Notes under the pieces: model-generated
What the model saw: only the letters and a program-made list of their open reading frames with translations
Database searches by the model: none
Told to the model about the DNA's origin: nothing
Position numbers and translations under genes: made by a program
In this document: positions 42,478 through 54,409 of the stretch, one piece after another
Position numbering within the stretch: position 1 is the stretch's first letter
How the letters are laid out: every line of letters starts with the position of its first letter
Source of the DNA: Chara braunii
Taxonomy: Eukaryota; Streptophyta; Charophyceae; Charales; Characeae
Length of the DNA: 56,703 nucleotides
NCBI GenBank assembly: GCA_003427395.1
Contig: BFEA01000352.1
Location: 118,851-175,553 of the forward strand
Reading direction: 5' to 3'

Positions 42478-42899
42478 TTATCCGTCAACTATGTTGATTC
42501 CTCGTCTAGCTCTCTCATAGTAAGACACTATTTGCCGTGCGGTCTCTACTACCTCATCTCTAGTAAACCAGTGATCTTCCAAAGGTTCTTGATAGGCAAT
42601 TCTGACCTTATCTTGTCGCTGGGGTCTACCCCTGCATCCAGACCTATTAACATCCTCTGCAATGATGCGGTCCACGTCATACTTGCCATCCATGTCGGGA
42701 GGAATCATAGATCTTCAAGACGGAAATAGCTCATTGCTGACTCAAGGAAGCATCTTAGAGGCATGAAACACCGGGTAAGTGTGCAAATGTAGAGGAATCT
42801 CAACCACATAGGAAGGACCATCCACATCACCAATCGCGTCAAGTATCTGCCACGGTCCCCTGTACGCAGGCAACAACTTTTGTGAGACGTTCTCCTCTG
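42478..42899 (-). pseudogene. Ty3/gypsy integrase C-terminal fragment
   Basis: Minus-strand pieces carry NVSQKLLPAYRGPWQIL, HLHTYPVFHASKMLP, PPDMDGKYDVDRII and GCRGRPQRQDKVRIAYQ, the usual end of these integrases, in two frames. It is closely related to the end of the integrase at 43.2-43.6 kb. The upstream part is cut off exactly where the 262-bp direct repeat begins (42900). Confidence 0.75.
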
Positions 42900-43161
42900 G
42901 GACTGGGACTGTGGCTTTTGACTCGTTGCCGGACAGACATGACTTTCCATCGAGGAGACATGACCCTAACTCAGCCTTGAGAACTGTGTCCAATACCTGT
43001 TCGTGCAGGACCTGTTTGTGACTGTTCAAGACGACTTTTCATTTCATTCTGGATGCGACATTTGCCTGAGGAACTTTGTCTTTTGGGTTGCTGCTCGTGA
43101 ATTTAAGTTCTGGCCGACAGGGCCCCTCGCTGTTGGGGCATTCATCTGGGGTTTAATTCGT
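42900..43161. repeat. 262-bp direct repeat, left copy
   Basis: It is collinear with 49178-49439 over exactly 262 bp without an indel (GGACTGGGACTGTGGCTTTT to TTTAATTCGT). It brackets the RT-less element together with the other copy. The ends are not TG and CA, so it may be only part of an LTR. Confidence 0.85.
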
Positions 43162-44432
43162 AAAGGCCCTTTTACTCTCGCCGGCCTAATTTTGAAGTCC
43201 TTTGAGAAACCCTTATCTGTCCTCAATATTGACACCTCTTCTTGCTCTTTCATAGTAAGATACTATGTTCGGTGCAGTTTTAATTAACTCTTCCCTAGAA
43301 AACCAGCGGTCTTCACTTGGATCTTGATAGGTGAATCTGACTTTATATTGCCGCTGAGGTCTACCTCTGCGTCCAGTCTGGAAAGTACTTTCAGCAACGA
43401 TCTTATCAACATCAAATTTCCCATCCATACTTGGAGGAATTGCTAACCTTCGACTGGAAAACAGTTCGTTAGTTACACAAGGTAAGAACTTTGACGCATG
43501 GAACACCGGGTAGGTATGCAAGTGTGGAGGTATCTCAATAATATAGGAGGGTCCATCTACATCTCCATCACACCCAATACTTGCCACGGTCCTCTATAGG
43601 CAGGTAACAATTTTTGAGATATGTTTTCCTCTGAGATAAATTCCTTCTATTTTACCCAAACCAGATCACCTACAGCAAACTGAGAAGGTCTCCTGTGTTT
43701 ATTGGCCTGTTCAATCATTTGGTGTTGCGCTTTTATGATGTCTTACTTTGCTTTTTCTAAATCTTTCTGATACTGCATTGTGAACTCTCTGGTCCCTGGT
43801 GGAAGTTTATGTGCCCTATCCGGGTTTAGACAGTCTATAGGCCTGCAAGGACTCCATCCCAAATGTAACTCCATCGGAGTTCTGCAAGTAGTCAAGTGCA
43901 CAGAGTTGTTGTAAGCACTAGCAACCTTGGGCAAATGTTCATCCCAGTCAATCTGGTCGGGACGAACGTACATACACAGCGTCTGCTGCAGGAGCTTGTT
44001 CATTTGCTCAGTTTGCCCATTTGTCTCAGGATGTCGGCCTGATGACATCATTAGTTTACAGCCATAGACATTCATTAGTTGCTGCCATTGCTCACTGGTA
44101 AACCGAGAGTCTCTATCACTAACGATAGTTAAGGGATGCGCGTAGTCCTTTACCCAATGGTTAAAGAATTCCTGAATTACCAAGTCAGTTTTAGCTTCCG
44201 CAGGCAATGCTACAAAAACCGCAAACTTGCTGAATCTATCGACAATTACCATAACTTGGCTTTTTCCATTCCTGCTTTTCACTTTCGTGTCCATAAAATT
44301 GATAGACACAGAATCTCTAGGACTTGTTGGGATAGGCAAAGGTTTCGATAGACCAAGGGGAAGTTGTGTGGTGCTTTTGTTCTGTTGGCATACTTGACAG
44401 CCTTGCACATATGCAATACAATCAAGTTTCAT
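43162..44432 (-). pseudogene. Integrase of the RT-less element
   Basis: The ORF 44432-43743 has CQVCQQNK (zinc-segment Cys pair), SINFMDTKV, VIVDRFSKFAVF, TIVSDRDSRF and HPETNGQTEQMN. The second Asp and the Glu are present; the first catalytic Asp is Asn (44300-44298). A TAA (43745-43743) and further frame changes follow before the C-terminal part (HLHTYPVFHASKFLP, PSMDGKFDVDKI, GRRGRPQRQYKVRF; 43587-43213). Confidence 0.82.
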
Positions 44433-44438
44433 TCAAGG

Positions 44439-45344
44439 CTAAGCGTAAGAACATAAGAGATTAGCATAGGTTTTTCTCCATCCGAAATGGCCTTCGGTAT
44501 CATGGCATTCCCCTAAGACCACACTTTTGATTTCTTCCTTGTTTGGAATACAAAGCCTATCATGCACATCAGTTCTTTCAAACAACAGTCCTTGGGTTAC
44601 CCGACAGTTAGGAAACTCTTGTGGCGTTTCTTGAACACATTTCAGTATAGCGCCATAAACAGGATCGGTGGAATAAGCATCCCTAATCTTATCTTGTATA
44701 TCGGTGCCTATGTCTAAATACGTTACAATAGCACCGAAGAAGTCAGATCTTCGACTCAATGCGTCAGCAACAACATTATACTGACCCTTTACTGGCTTTA
44801 ATTTCTTCTTTCCACCGTGCGGACTAGGGAGCCAACACTCATGGTCCCTCAACTTCACATCCGCATCCGCAGCTTCCCCACAACCTGTGCCTAAGAGAAT
44901 TTCAAAAGGGAGACTATCTTCCACCAAGAGAGTCAGAGAGTGAAGAACGCGTTCCACCTTCCCCTCTGCTTCGAACCGAAAGTATTTCTGAATCCCCTCA
45001 ACATATCTATTTATCACAATCTCGCTACTATTCGCTAATTTACTTACTACGGGCTCTTCCAACTGTTTTACCTTCAGCCCGAGACGCAGCTTTTGCAAAC
45101 CTTTCTTACTAATATAGTTGCATGTTGATCCATTGTCAATCATACCACCTACTCTTACTTTATTGACTTCTAAATCTGCAATAATTAGCTGTCCTTTTCG
45201 TTTTTTCATTTCGACCCAGGCTTTGCGACGAGTGGCCAACTCATCACCCATACCTGTGAGGGATCCACCTAGAGAGGTACATACACTAACTACCTCTGGA
45301 CAACTGATTAGGTGGGGATCGTTTACCTTTTCAGTTTCTGCCAC
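44439..45344 (-). pseudogene. Protease joined in frame to RNase H end and integrase zinc segment; RT missing
   Basis: This is a single open frame of 301 codons. The protease core has VGGMIDNGSTCNYISKKG (DNG triplet at residues 70-72), and its end is at LPFEILLG and WLPSPHGG (residues 145-177). A few residues later comes YNVVADALSRRSDF, the conserved end of the RNase H/tether region, then LCIPNKEE and ECHDTEGHFGWRKTYANLL, the integrase zinc segment. A full element would have roughly 400 or more codons of RT and RNase H between. The junction is near 44805 and keeps the frame. The ORF ends just before the integrase ORF at 44432. Confidence 0.82.
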
Positions 45345-45412
45345 GAGAACTTTCGAATGGGAGGATGTCAGTCTACTTGCATCCGAAGTTCCTGTAGAGG
45401 CAACTGAAACCC

Positions 45413-47531
45413 CTACTGGCTGATCCCTTTTGGTTGTTTATAGTCTGGGCAGAAGGGAACGATGTGGTTGAGGTCACCACATTTGAGGCATTGATCGGCG
45501 GCTTTTCTATCTTGCCAAACTTTTTCTATGATTCCTAACTTTTCCCAAGGTCTGCCTTCGGGCAGCCCAGAATGGGGTGGATACGGACGATCCCAGTTCT
45601 CGTTCCACGTGCCTCTTCCTCTTCCCCATGTGGAGTTGGGTCCTCGGCCACCTTGTGAGGGACCACTGCCCCTTCCTCCCACGTAGTAGCTTCCTTCGCC
45701 ACCACCCCTCTGGGTGTCGAGTCCTCTTCCTCCACGACCATGACCTCCTCTTCCTCTGCCACGGCCTCTTCCTTGTCGCCCTCCCCCCCGGGCTGCAACG
45801 GTCGCGTAGTCCCCCTCCTGAACTACCGATCCGTTGTGAGCATCTCCCTCCAGACCATAGTCTATCTGGTCGTATGAGAGAGTTTCAACACCTCCTTCTT
45901 CAAAGGTCAGAAGAAGGTTGTCTTTCCCAGGAATACTTCATGAGATGGTACTATTTTGCCATTTCCTGCCGGCTTGCAGATCTTTCCAATAATGGCAGTA
46001 GTTTGCCTCTGCCAAGAAACCAGCATGATCTAACGTGATCTTGCTGAACTTCTCATAGGTCATCCCCTCTTCCTTGGTACGGGGATATAGATGAGTGCGG
46101 AGAGGATCGGGTAGTGCTCTAGCAAAGTTATTAAGAATTCGCATTGGGGTGAGTCCATGCTCAGCGCATTGCAGAAGTTCGTCCATGGTAGATTTGAATG
46201 CGGATACACTTTTTCATTTCCTATCTGGGATAGTCAAAATTAACATTTCAGTTCTCCGGGCTAAGTTCTTATCTTCAAATCGTTCTCGGACCGCTTTAAA
46301 GAAATCTTCAATACGGGTTGGTTGGCAATACTCTACCATAGACTGACAATTAGCTTCTTTCTGCAGGAAAATTGCAAAACTCATTGCATCTCCGCCCATA
46401 CACGAACTGGCCATGAGAACCCTGTCCCAATACGGAATACGTTGCCCGTACACATAGGACTCAACCGCTGCACTCCAATGCAGAACACTTTCTTCCTTTT
46501 TGCATGTATGTCCATGGTACTTTTACTTTAATCTTCCCGACTTCCCCTGCGTCTTCTTGCAGCACACCCTTCTTCTTCTTATCTCCGTCCCCACCACCAT
46601 TTCCATCTCCTCCATCTCCTCCACCGCTACTTACCAATTTCTCAATCACGGCGGGGGTCAAAGTTTTGCTGATCTGCTCATCTAGGTTTACAATGAATGC
46701 TTGCACATGTTGGTCAACTTCTGCTGCACATCTCTGGAGGAAGGTATTTTAGACTCCCTCGAATTCATACTGATGGGCTTCAACTTTCTGCAAGATCGTG
46801 TTCATCGCTGCCAACTCTTGCTTTGTATGAAGAACAGTTTCTGTCAAGAGGGCAAGTTGCTCTTCGGTTGTTATTTGCTTTTCTTCCTGCGCTCGTAAAT
46901 CTTTTTGCAACCTTTCACCCTCTACCTGCAGTCCTTTTCTCTCTTCCAGCTCTTGTCGCTTTGCTGCTAACATTTTGCTGTGCAATTCTGTTCATTTTTC
47001 TTCCAGCAAGAGTTCCTTTTCCCTTTTATCTTCAATGGATGCTAATTTTGCAATGTACGTGTCCCGTTCTTCCTCCGTCTCTTCAATCCTTTCACTATAA
47101 TAGCTATATTGGTCATACCAATTTAAGGGTCCGACCCGTATATTCAACCCACCAGTCTGACTGCTTTCGCCCCTTTCAGTTCAACGTCTGATGAGTCTGT
47201 CTGCTTCATCTGCAGGTTCATCTTCTTCCTTTATGGTCTTTAATTCCTCTTGCAATTCCTTGTCCATCTTTTCTTTCAACTCCCTTTTGATTCTTTCTTC
47301 TTCTATCTGAGTTCTCTTCCTAAACTCTTCTTCTTTCTGTTTCTTTTTCTGTTCTTTTCCTGTTTTTTTTTCTTTTCTTTTTCTTTCTTTTTCTCGGCTA
47401 AGTGGCGGTTTACTTCTGCCTGCTCTGACGCTGAGAGTCGGGGTTTCGCAGTTCCGGATCTCATCATCATGCAGGAGGTGCACATTCTCCCAAAGCCGAG
47501 AGGAACGAAGAAACGGAATAATGGCCCCCAA
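45413..47531 (-). pseudogene. gag of the RT-less element with coiled coil and CCHC knuckle
   Basis: Several minus frames. A Lys/Glu-rich coiled coil comes first (about 47500-46750), then a Gly/Asp-rich linker, then the capsid-like part (PYWDRVLMASSCMGGDAM, IEDFFKAVRERFED, LARALP-type segment; 46453-45938). After an Arg/Gly-rich stretch comes CLKCGDLNHIVPFC (45490-45449), a clean C-x2-C-x4-H-x4-C knuckle. A stop near 46214 and frame changes break it. Confidence 0.75.
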
Positions 47532-49177
47532 AAAACAGACAGAGCCACCATCCCGTACATGGGATAGTCATCAATGGTGGAGAACAGCACAGGGGAGACC
47601 TCCGTTGGACCACCAAGTAGCTACCCCGGATTCTAGTCTACTTGAGTGGATGGGATCTGAAACTTTTTTTTTTTTTTTCAAAATCTGGATGCCACTGCAG
47701 AAGAATAACGAAATTTAGTAATGCAATTAATATACAACGTTTTCTTATTCAGAACTCTTCTTTTTTTTGTTTGCTGCCTGTTTAGTTGCTTAGCTGATCT
47801 ATGCATTCGATGGTCTGGCTGGTCACTCTTCGTTAGAAAAGGTAGCTAGGAGATACTCAAACTTACTTGAAAAACAAATCCAATTTATCACAATTCTCTC
47901 TGTTCTCAACCACTTACACTCTGACGTGGCAGTACACAGTTCCCAGCCTAAGCTTATCTTCCCTACGTCCCGTCAACCAGATGGCTCACACGAAGACCAG
48001 ATGTTGACCCTCTAGTCCTATCTGTCAGATCAGACCAGGCCACAGGTTTCGTCCAGACAGCAGCAGCGACCACCAAAATGAAGGGGGAAAGAGATACCCA
48101 ACACACAGGTTTACAATCAACAAGGTAGGTGGGCCAGGAGGTGCTTCCCTTCTTTGTGGTCATTGATGAAGACTCCACGTACACTCCAATCGCTCCAATC
48201 GCAGGTAAATCTTCTCCTCCTTAGCCCCTTCTTCTTCGGCAAACTTCCCACTCTAGCCCAATCCAACTCTTCTTCAAACCAACTTATCCTTCTCGCCGGC
48301 CTTAATCATGCCAGCACGTCCAGTGAAAGTAAGAAGTTCTGCTCCAATACCAAACTGCAAGGAACCCGACTGTTCATCACTTGCTGGTGTGCATCAGATC
48401 ACATGCATTTGTACAGATTTCACAGATTGTGATGTCTCACACAAAGCCCAATAGAAGATGAATGAGGACCAGGAAGCTCAACTCAATTATCAAATCCAGA
48501 TTAAAGAGAAAACATTAAGAGTCCCAAAATGTACAGCGCCGAACAAAGTTTCAAATCTTCTTCAATCAACATAAACTTCCAGGCCTGGCGCTCATCAGCA
48601 CCAGCTGCCTAACGTCAACAGCGCCTCAACAGGTAGGTATCACCATAGCTCACTTCTTCCCCCTCGATCTCTCTCTTCTCTCCTTCTGTCTATAGTCCTG
48701 ATCTATTCTCACTCATCATGCATGCACACTCCCAATCACACTAGGATCTACTCTGAATACTACTCACTGGTGTCGTCTACTGTCTACCTCTTCTAGTATA
48801 CTAACTAGCGCTGGCGCAGCTATGGCTGCCTTCCCTCCAGCCAGCGCTCACTTCCCTCTCACATAGTGCTGCTCTTCAGCCTGGCGCAGCTCACACACAT
48901 CTAGCGCACAAGTGCCACGGCACTTCCACACTCTCATGCGAAGTAAGCATCTGTCCAAATGGGAGGCTGGCCAGTCCTTTATAGTGCTGGACTGGCCTGG
49001 CTGGACTGGCCTGGCGTGGCCTGTATTCAGCCTCCAGTCTGGGACTCCTGCCCGGTACCTGTTGTTGCAAAGTGTATGTCCCAATATCTTTTCCCATGGT
49101 CTGCTGCTGCTTTGGGCCATCGGGGCTGTCTTTTGGACTCCTGGTCTGAATCAGGACTGACTCGTGGGAGTATGACT
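47532..49177 (-). other. 5' flank/LTR-like region of the RT-less element, no gene
   Basis: A T15 run lies at about 47666. From 48.55 to 49.1 kb the sequence (CAACAGGTAGGTA, GCGCAGCTATGGCTGCCTTC, GGCCAGTCCTTTATAGTGC) parallels 41.6-42.0 kb, so it is LTR-derived. No coding sequence is supported. Confidence 0.5.
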
Positions 49178-49439
49178 GGACTGGGACTGTGGCTTTTGAC
49201 TCATTGCCGAACAGACATGACTTTCCATCGAGGAGACATGACCCTAACTCAGCCTTGAAAACTGTGTCCAATACCTGTTCGTGGAGGACCTGTTTGTGAT
49301 TGCTCAAAACGACTTTTCATTTCGTTATGGATGCGACATTTGCCTTAGGAACTTTGTCTTTTGGGTTGCTGCTCGTGAATTTAAGTTCTGGCCGACACGG
49401 CCCCTCGCTGTTGGGGCATTCATCTGGGGTTTAATTTGT
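49178..49439. repeat. 262-bp direct repeat, right copy
   Basis: It matches 42900-43161 without indel. See that copy. Confidence 0.85.
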
Positions 49440-49643
49440 GCCCTTTTATAATACCTTGTTCATCTGCTCAGTCTGTCCATTCATCTCAAGGTGTCTGCCT
49501 ATCACTTACAATAGTCTGCAATACTGTTTCATTGGTGGATTGGCTCATCTTGAGAATGCTTCATTGTCTGCAATACAGGAAAAGTTGCTATGACTTTGGA
49601 TCTACTCATCTGGGTGGAATGGCGGAAGTTGTGGTAATATTTT

Positions 49644-49704
<61 letters not shown>

Positions 49705-50329
49705 GCACTACTGCCTCCGGAGAGCAATCCGACTGAACCTCCTTTTTCCCCTGTGCATGGTCAGGCAGCATCCCCTCCCTGTGTGAATCGGACGGATTCT
49801 ACCACAAACAGTGAAGGGACCTCTCCAGGGGATGGAGATTGTGCCCTCCTCCCATTGTGTCGTCGCACAGGTACAGTCTGGTTAGCGTGTGCACGGCATA
49901 GCCTCTGCTCCAAACACTATGAAGGGATGGTCGGTGCCAGCCTCTACATCGAAAACTGCAATTCTTTGTCTTGTACTCACCCCCCCTCACCCCTTGATTA
50001 CTTGCCCCGCTTGCAGTTGTGGCCTTGATCTGCCATGCTTGAATATTTGCTCATGTCAGCCTTCTTTGTCGTGTTACGATCCTGGCCAAATTCGAAGTAT
50101 ACATTCATCAGAAAGTACAATGTCGTCCAATTGTAAAAAGAAATGAACTTGAGAGGAGAGACAGGGAACGAAGAAGAAGAAGAAGTTTGAAAGAAGAAGC
50201 AGATGATGTACTCCAGCATAGACCAAAGATAATGCTCTTCTTCTTCGCCAACCAATCTCCTCCTCCTTGTCTCCTCCACTCTTATTCAAACAAGAAATAA
50301 CAATAATAATGTGAACGGCTGAACTAGAA
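49440..50329. other. Non-coding stretch with microsatellite
   Basis: Apart from the CA tract and a GAA-rich stretch near 50170-50210, no feature or gene was recognised. Confidence 0.45.
49646..49703. repeat. (CA)n microsatellite
   Basis: About 29 CA units. Confidence 0.97.
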
Positions 50330-51259
50330 TCAATGTCTGAATCCCACTTCTACTGCAGGCACAACATGAGGTCCACCATAGCCATGGCTACCCTTTGCTC
50401 TTCCTCTTCATGTAGGCCGAGGCAATGGCGGAGCACTGAGGGCTCTACCCTCCTGTTCAAACGACAACCCAAAGCAGCTATGTCGCTGCCCTCCTGTCCC
50501 AAGGTCAGCTATGCTGCTGCCCATTCAGCCGCCATGCCTGACTCTGTCCCGAGCTTCGTTGATGCGGCACTACCCCAATTGAGGCCTTCCAGATGCAGCG
50601 CCTAACAAGGTGATGAAGATGGTGTCTACCATAGCCAGGTAAGTACCGCGCCACTCTCCTCCTTTTGGTCCTCTTCTCCCTCCTCCTCCTACCGGTAGAG
50701 CTCCACAATAGCCAAGGTGTAAGCTCCCGACGTCTTCCTCCCAGCAGCGCTGTAGTAGTCAGCGCTCCTCCAGCCACCGCTCCAGCAGCGTGTCGCCAAA
50801 CTTGCACACTGAAGAATGAGGTCGGGCTCTTCCTCCTACCGCCACTGGGCCTCTAAAAATGCCAACTTTGTCTTCTTCTGCTCGGCCTTGAGTACCCAGC
50901 ACATCTACTGCTACTGGCGGCGGTACCGGCCTACCTGCTACTTGACCGTTTTTCCGCTGCTCTAAGTGTTGCGGGCCCTTGGCTCCGCCACTTGAGTGTT
51001 TTCCCTGCTGCAACCCTTAATATCACGGCCACAGGTAAGTACCGGCCCTATGGGCCTCCCAAACAAGCAAGTACCCGTGCGGGTCAGACACACACTCATG
51101 CTGACAAGCACTCAGACAGGCACGCAGGTCAACAAGCACGCACACACACAGACTTAGAAAACTCAGCAGAATGCGGGAATCTCAGCAAGGCATCCATTCC
51201 ATCGGCAGAAGTTCAGAAATCAGCAGTGTTCTCAGTCTGTGTTATGGCGGGTCATTACA
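50330..51259 (-). repeat. 3' LTR of the 51-56 kb element (left edge approximate)
   Basis: The minus-strand start is TGTAATGACCCGCC at 51259, preceded by the purine tract GACGGGGGGGTAG (51272-51260). About 420 bp of it match 28430-28850 in inverse orientation. The 3' end is not defined by a second copy in the window. Confidence 0.65.
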
Positions 51260-51300
51260 CTACCCCCCCGTCAAGAGCGACGTCCCTTCGAGCGAGTGAC

Positions 51301-52682
51301 TCAATCAGAGTCCCTGCATAATGCATCATAAGCGTAAATGGCAAAGAGAGATCGGGTATGTTCCGTAGGAGTGAGGGTAGCAGTGAATTTAGGTTGCTGT
51401 TCGAAGCTAATCAGTCGTTCATATGCGTTGACAGCTTGCGGGGCACTCTGTAGCAAGTTTTTCTTAGCAATCCAATAAAAGTCATTCAATGGGTGGTACA
51501 GAAAATGAACTTTGAATTGTCTGTTTCTCCCATTTCCACTGTGCTCGACAGTTCTATCAATCTCGTAACCGCCATTGATTGCGCAAGGAATCATCGATTC
51601 TCGATACCGAAAAGTTCCGGGTGGTACATACGGAAGCAATTTTGATGCGTGAAAGACTGAGTATGTGCGCAGATGAGCAGGCACATCGATCGTGTAAGAA
51701 GGACCGAATGAATCCTCCCCTACCTGGTTCGGTACTTTCCACGGACCGTACTGAGGAAGAAGTTTTCATGATACACATTCTTCTTCAGAAAACTCAAAAA
51801 TTTTAACCCAGACATAACTATCCATTGTGAAAGGTTCAGGCTGGCGCTTTTTGTTAGCATGCTTAATCATGGCACTGCGCCGCCTTTCCATAGCTACAAC
51901 AACAACTCTGAGTAAACGATCAAACTTAGCACTGTAGCCTGGCTGGCCAAGTGTTAGGCCAGGTGGTTGGTCAGGAAACAAATAGGATAGGGGATTGCAA
52001 ATCTGCCACCCGAGGTGCAGTCGATTAGGTGTCATCCCAGTGGAGGAGTGTATGGAGTTGTTGTACAATCCATGCACAATCGGCAATTCCTCATTCCAAG
52101 AGTTCTGATCAGGCACAATTAGAGCTCGGAGAAGTTGGATCACAGTCTGGTTGATCTCCTCGGCCAATCCATTGGCTTCGGGATGTCGGTAAGCCGTCAT
52201 CTTGAGTTTGATGTTATAGATCTGGGAGGTGAAGTCCTTCCAATCTGCACTTATGAACCCAGTGTCCCGGTCACTCACAAGAGTTTTCGGGGGCCCACAC
52301 TGCAGAATGTACTTTTTGTGAAACTCCTTGATCACAAGGTCAGTTGGGGCGTGAGGTGGTAATGGGATCAAATTCAGAAATTTTGAAAAACGGTCAACGA
52401 TCACCATTACTAGTGAATATCCGTTCCTGCTCTTCTTTCTTATGTCCGTGAAGTCGATGGAACGAGACTCACCCGGCCCATGGGGAATAGGAAGAGGATG
52501 CAGCAGCCCATAGGGCTTTTGTCAGACGGTTTGATGCGTTGGCAAACTTCGCACTCAACCGCAAACTTTTGTGCCATTTCTTTCATCCCAGGCCATATAA
52601 ACTTTTGCAATAGACTTTTGTATGTCTTTTCAAAACCGAAGTGTCCACTCGGCCATGAGCCAAGTCCAAGAAGTGAGTACAA
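51301..52682 (-). pseudogene. Integrase of the 51-56 kb element
   Basis: Zinc segment: GHFGFEKTYKSLLQ, FIWPGMKEMA, CEVCQRIK (52682-52530). Core: SIDFTDIRK, VIVDRFSKFLNL, LVSDRDTGFIS and HPEANGLAEEIN (52460-52080), so D, D and E all appear kept. C-terminal part: RTYSVFHASKLLPYVPP and a GNGRNRQFKVHF segment, to 51301. Several frame changes and a TGA near 51765 (where Arg would fit, before KLLPQYG) break it. Confidence 0.82.
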
Positions 52683-52699
52683 ATAGGCTTATGGTTGGG

Positions 52700-54386
52700 T
52701 ACACACAGTCGGTCGTACTTCCCGTAACGTCGGAAGAGTAAACCTTTACACTTGTGGAAATAAGGTTGCCTGCTAGGGTCAGCTTGAATCTGCTTAAGGA
52801 TCGGACCGAGTTCTGGGTCCTTGGCAGTATGCTCGATGAGTTCCTCCTTCAAATTCTTACGGAGATCGTAGGAACCCACAAGGGAAGTGATATACTCAGG
52901 ATGGCGAGACAAAAGCATCCGCAATGCGATTGTAACAGCCTTTCTTGTGCTTAAGTTCAAAATCATACACATCAATCTCATGCATCCAGCGGGTCAATCT
53001 GGATCCATTTCAAAGTCTCGTGGTCTGAGAACGCTTTGAAATGACGACCCAAGAGGTAGTGTTTCCAATGATCTAGTGCCTCTCTCAAGGCATAGAGTTC
53101 TCACATATAAGTGGAGGCAGCTACCTTGTGCCTGGGCATGCGTTTGCTGTAATACTCAAGCGGACGTAAGTTGTCACCATCATCTTGTTCCAGCACTGCA
53201 CCAATCCCATACAAGCTTGCATCCGTAGTTACAACGAATGTAAGTTTGGGATCTGCAATGTGGAGCACCAGATGACTCACCAAAGCCTCCTTCAAGGCTT
53301 GGAAGGTTGTTGTGCATTCCCCATCCCACGTGTAAGACACGTTCTTGCTTGTCAATTTGGACAGCGGACGGGCGATGATAGAGAATTTGGGCACAAACTT
53401 ACAGTGGTACGACGCAAAACCAAGAAAAGAACGCAACTCACGGACATTTGTCGGTTGAGACCAGTTGTGGATGACCTAAACCTTGGTTGCCTCGGGCTCT
53501 AGGCCTGCAGTAGACAACCAATGTCCAAGGTAGATGGCGATGTCCCTCCCAAACTCAAATTTCTCTAAGTTGATATGGAGCTGCACATTCTTGAGGATCT
53601 GCAACACTTCCTCAAGGTGTCTCATGTGCCCCTCCATCGACTTGCTGAAGATTAGTATGTCATCCAAATAAACAACAACAAATCGATTGATTTGATTGCG
53701 GAACACCTTGTCCATGAGACTTTGGAAAGTGACCGGTGCATTCGTGAGGCCAAAGGGCATAATAATAAATTCGTACAGCCCATCGCGAGTTTGAATGCAG
53801 TTTTATGTTGGTCTGCAGGGTCGACTTCAATCTGGTCGTAACCAGACTTGAGATCGATCTTGTTGAAGACCTTGCATCCACCTGCAGCATCAAGCAGATC
53901 GTCAATGTGTGGCAAAGGGTATGCATTCTTTTTGGTTATTCTGTTCAGTCTGCGGTAATTGATTTACATCCGTAGTTTGCCTCCTTTCTTAAGGACAAAC
54001 AAAACTGGTGCACCGCATTCGAGTTCGCTTGGCTTGATACAACATTTCTCAAGCATGTCATCGATCTACCTTCGCAACTCCAATTCGCTTGAGCCCATTC
54101 GATAGACACAGCCTCGTGGAGGAGTGCTGCCTTCTATCAACTCGATCTTGTGTCGAACCAAACGCACGGAGACTCCATGAGGTTTGGCCAAAACTTCACG
54201 AAATCGGTTGAGAAGACCGCGAATCTCTGATGGGATTTTCGGAGGTGGATCATCACATTCTGGTGCAAGCATACCGGATTGCATAGGTGTAACCAAAACA
54301 ACAGGATTTGAAGCAGAGCAGTTTGGACTAGAAGTAGATTTAGTAGAGGTAGAAGTAGTTGCATTAGAAGTAGAAACGAAATGCAA
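52700..54386 (-). pseudogene. Reverse transcriptase and RNase H of the 51-56 kb element
   Basis: The RT N-terminus (HKIELIEGSTPPRG, 54.2-54.1 kb) is followed by a TAG near 54069 where Gln is usual, then APVLFVLKKGGKLRM, a TAA, INYRRLNRITKK, LKSGYDQIEV, MPFGLTNAPVTFQSLMDKV and the intact catalytic VVVYLDDILIFSKS (about 53680-53640). RNase H follows (RELRSFLGFASY, FVVTTDASLYGIGAVLEQ, 53436-53101; DHETLKWI and a tether region to about 52.7 kb). At least six stops or frame changes are present. Confidence 0.85.
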
Positions 54387-54409
54387 AGTGGAATCATTAT
54401 GTACAGCAA

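Noticed and set aside
40197-42497. A peptide starting MPGYLLDLTSGV found on opposite strands at 40.6 and 42.3 kb, apparently conserved
   Set aside because: It lies inside the inverted LTR fragments, so its identity reflects recent DNA copying, not protein conservation.
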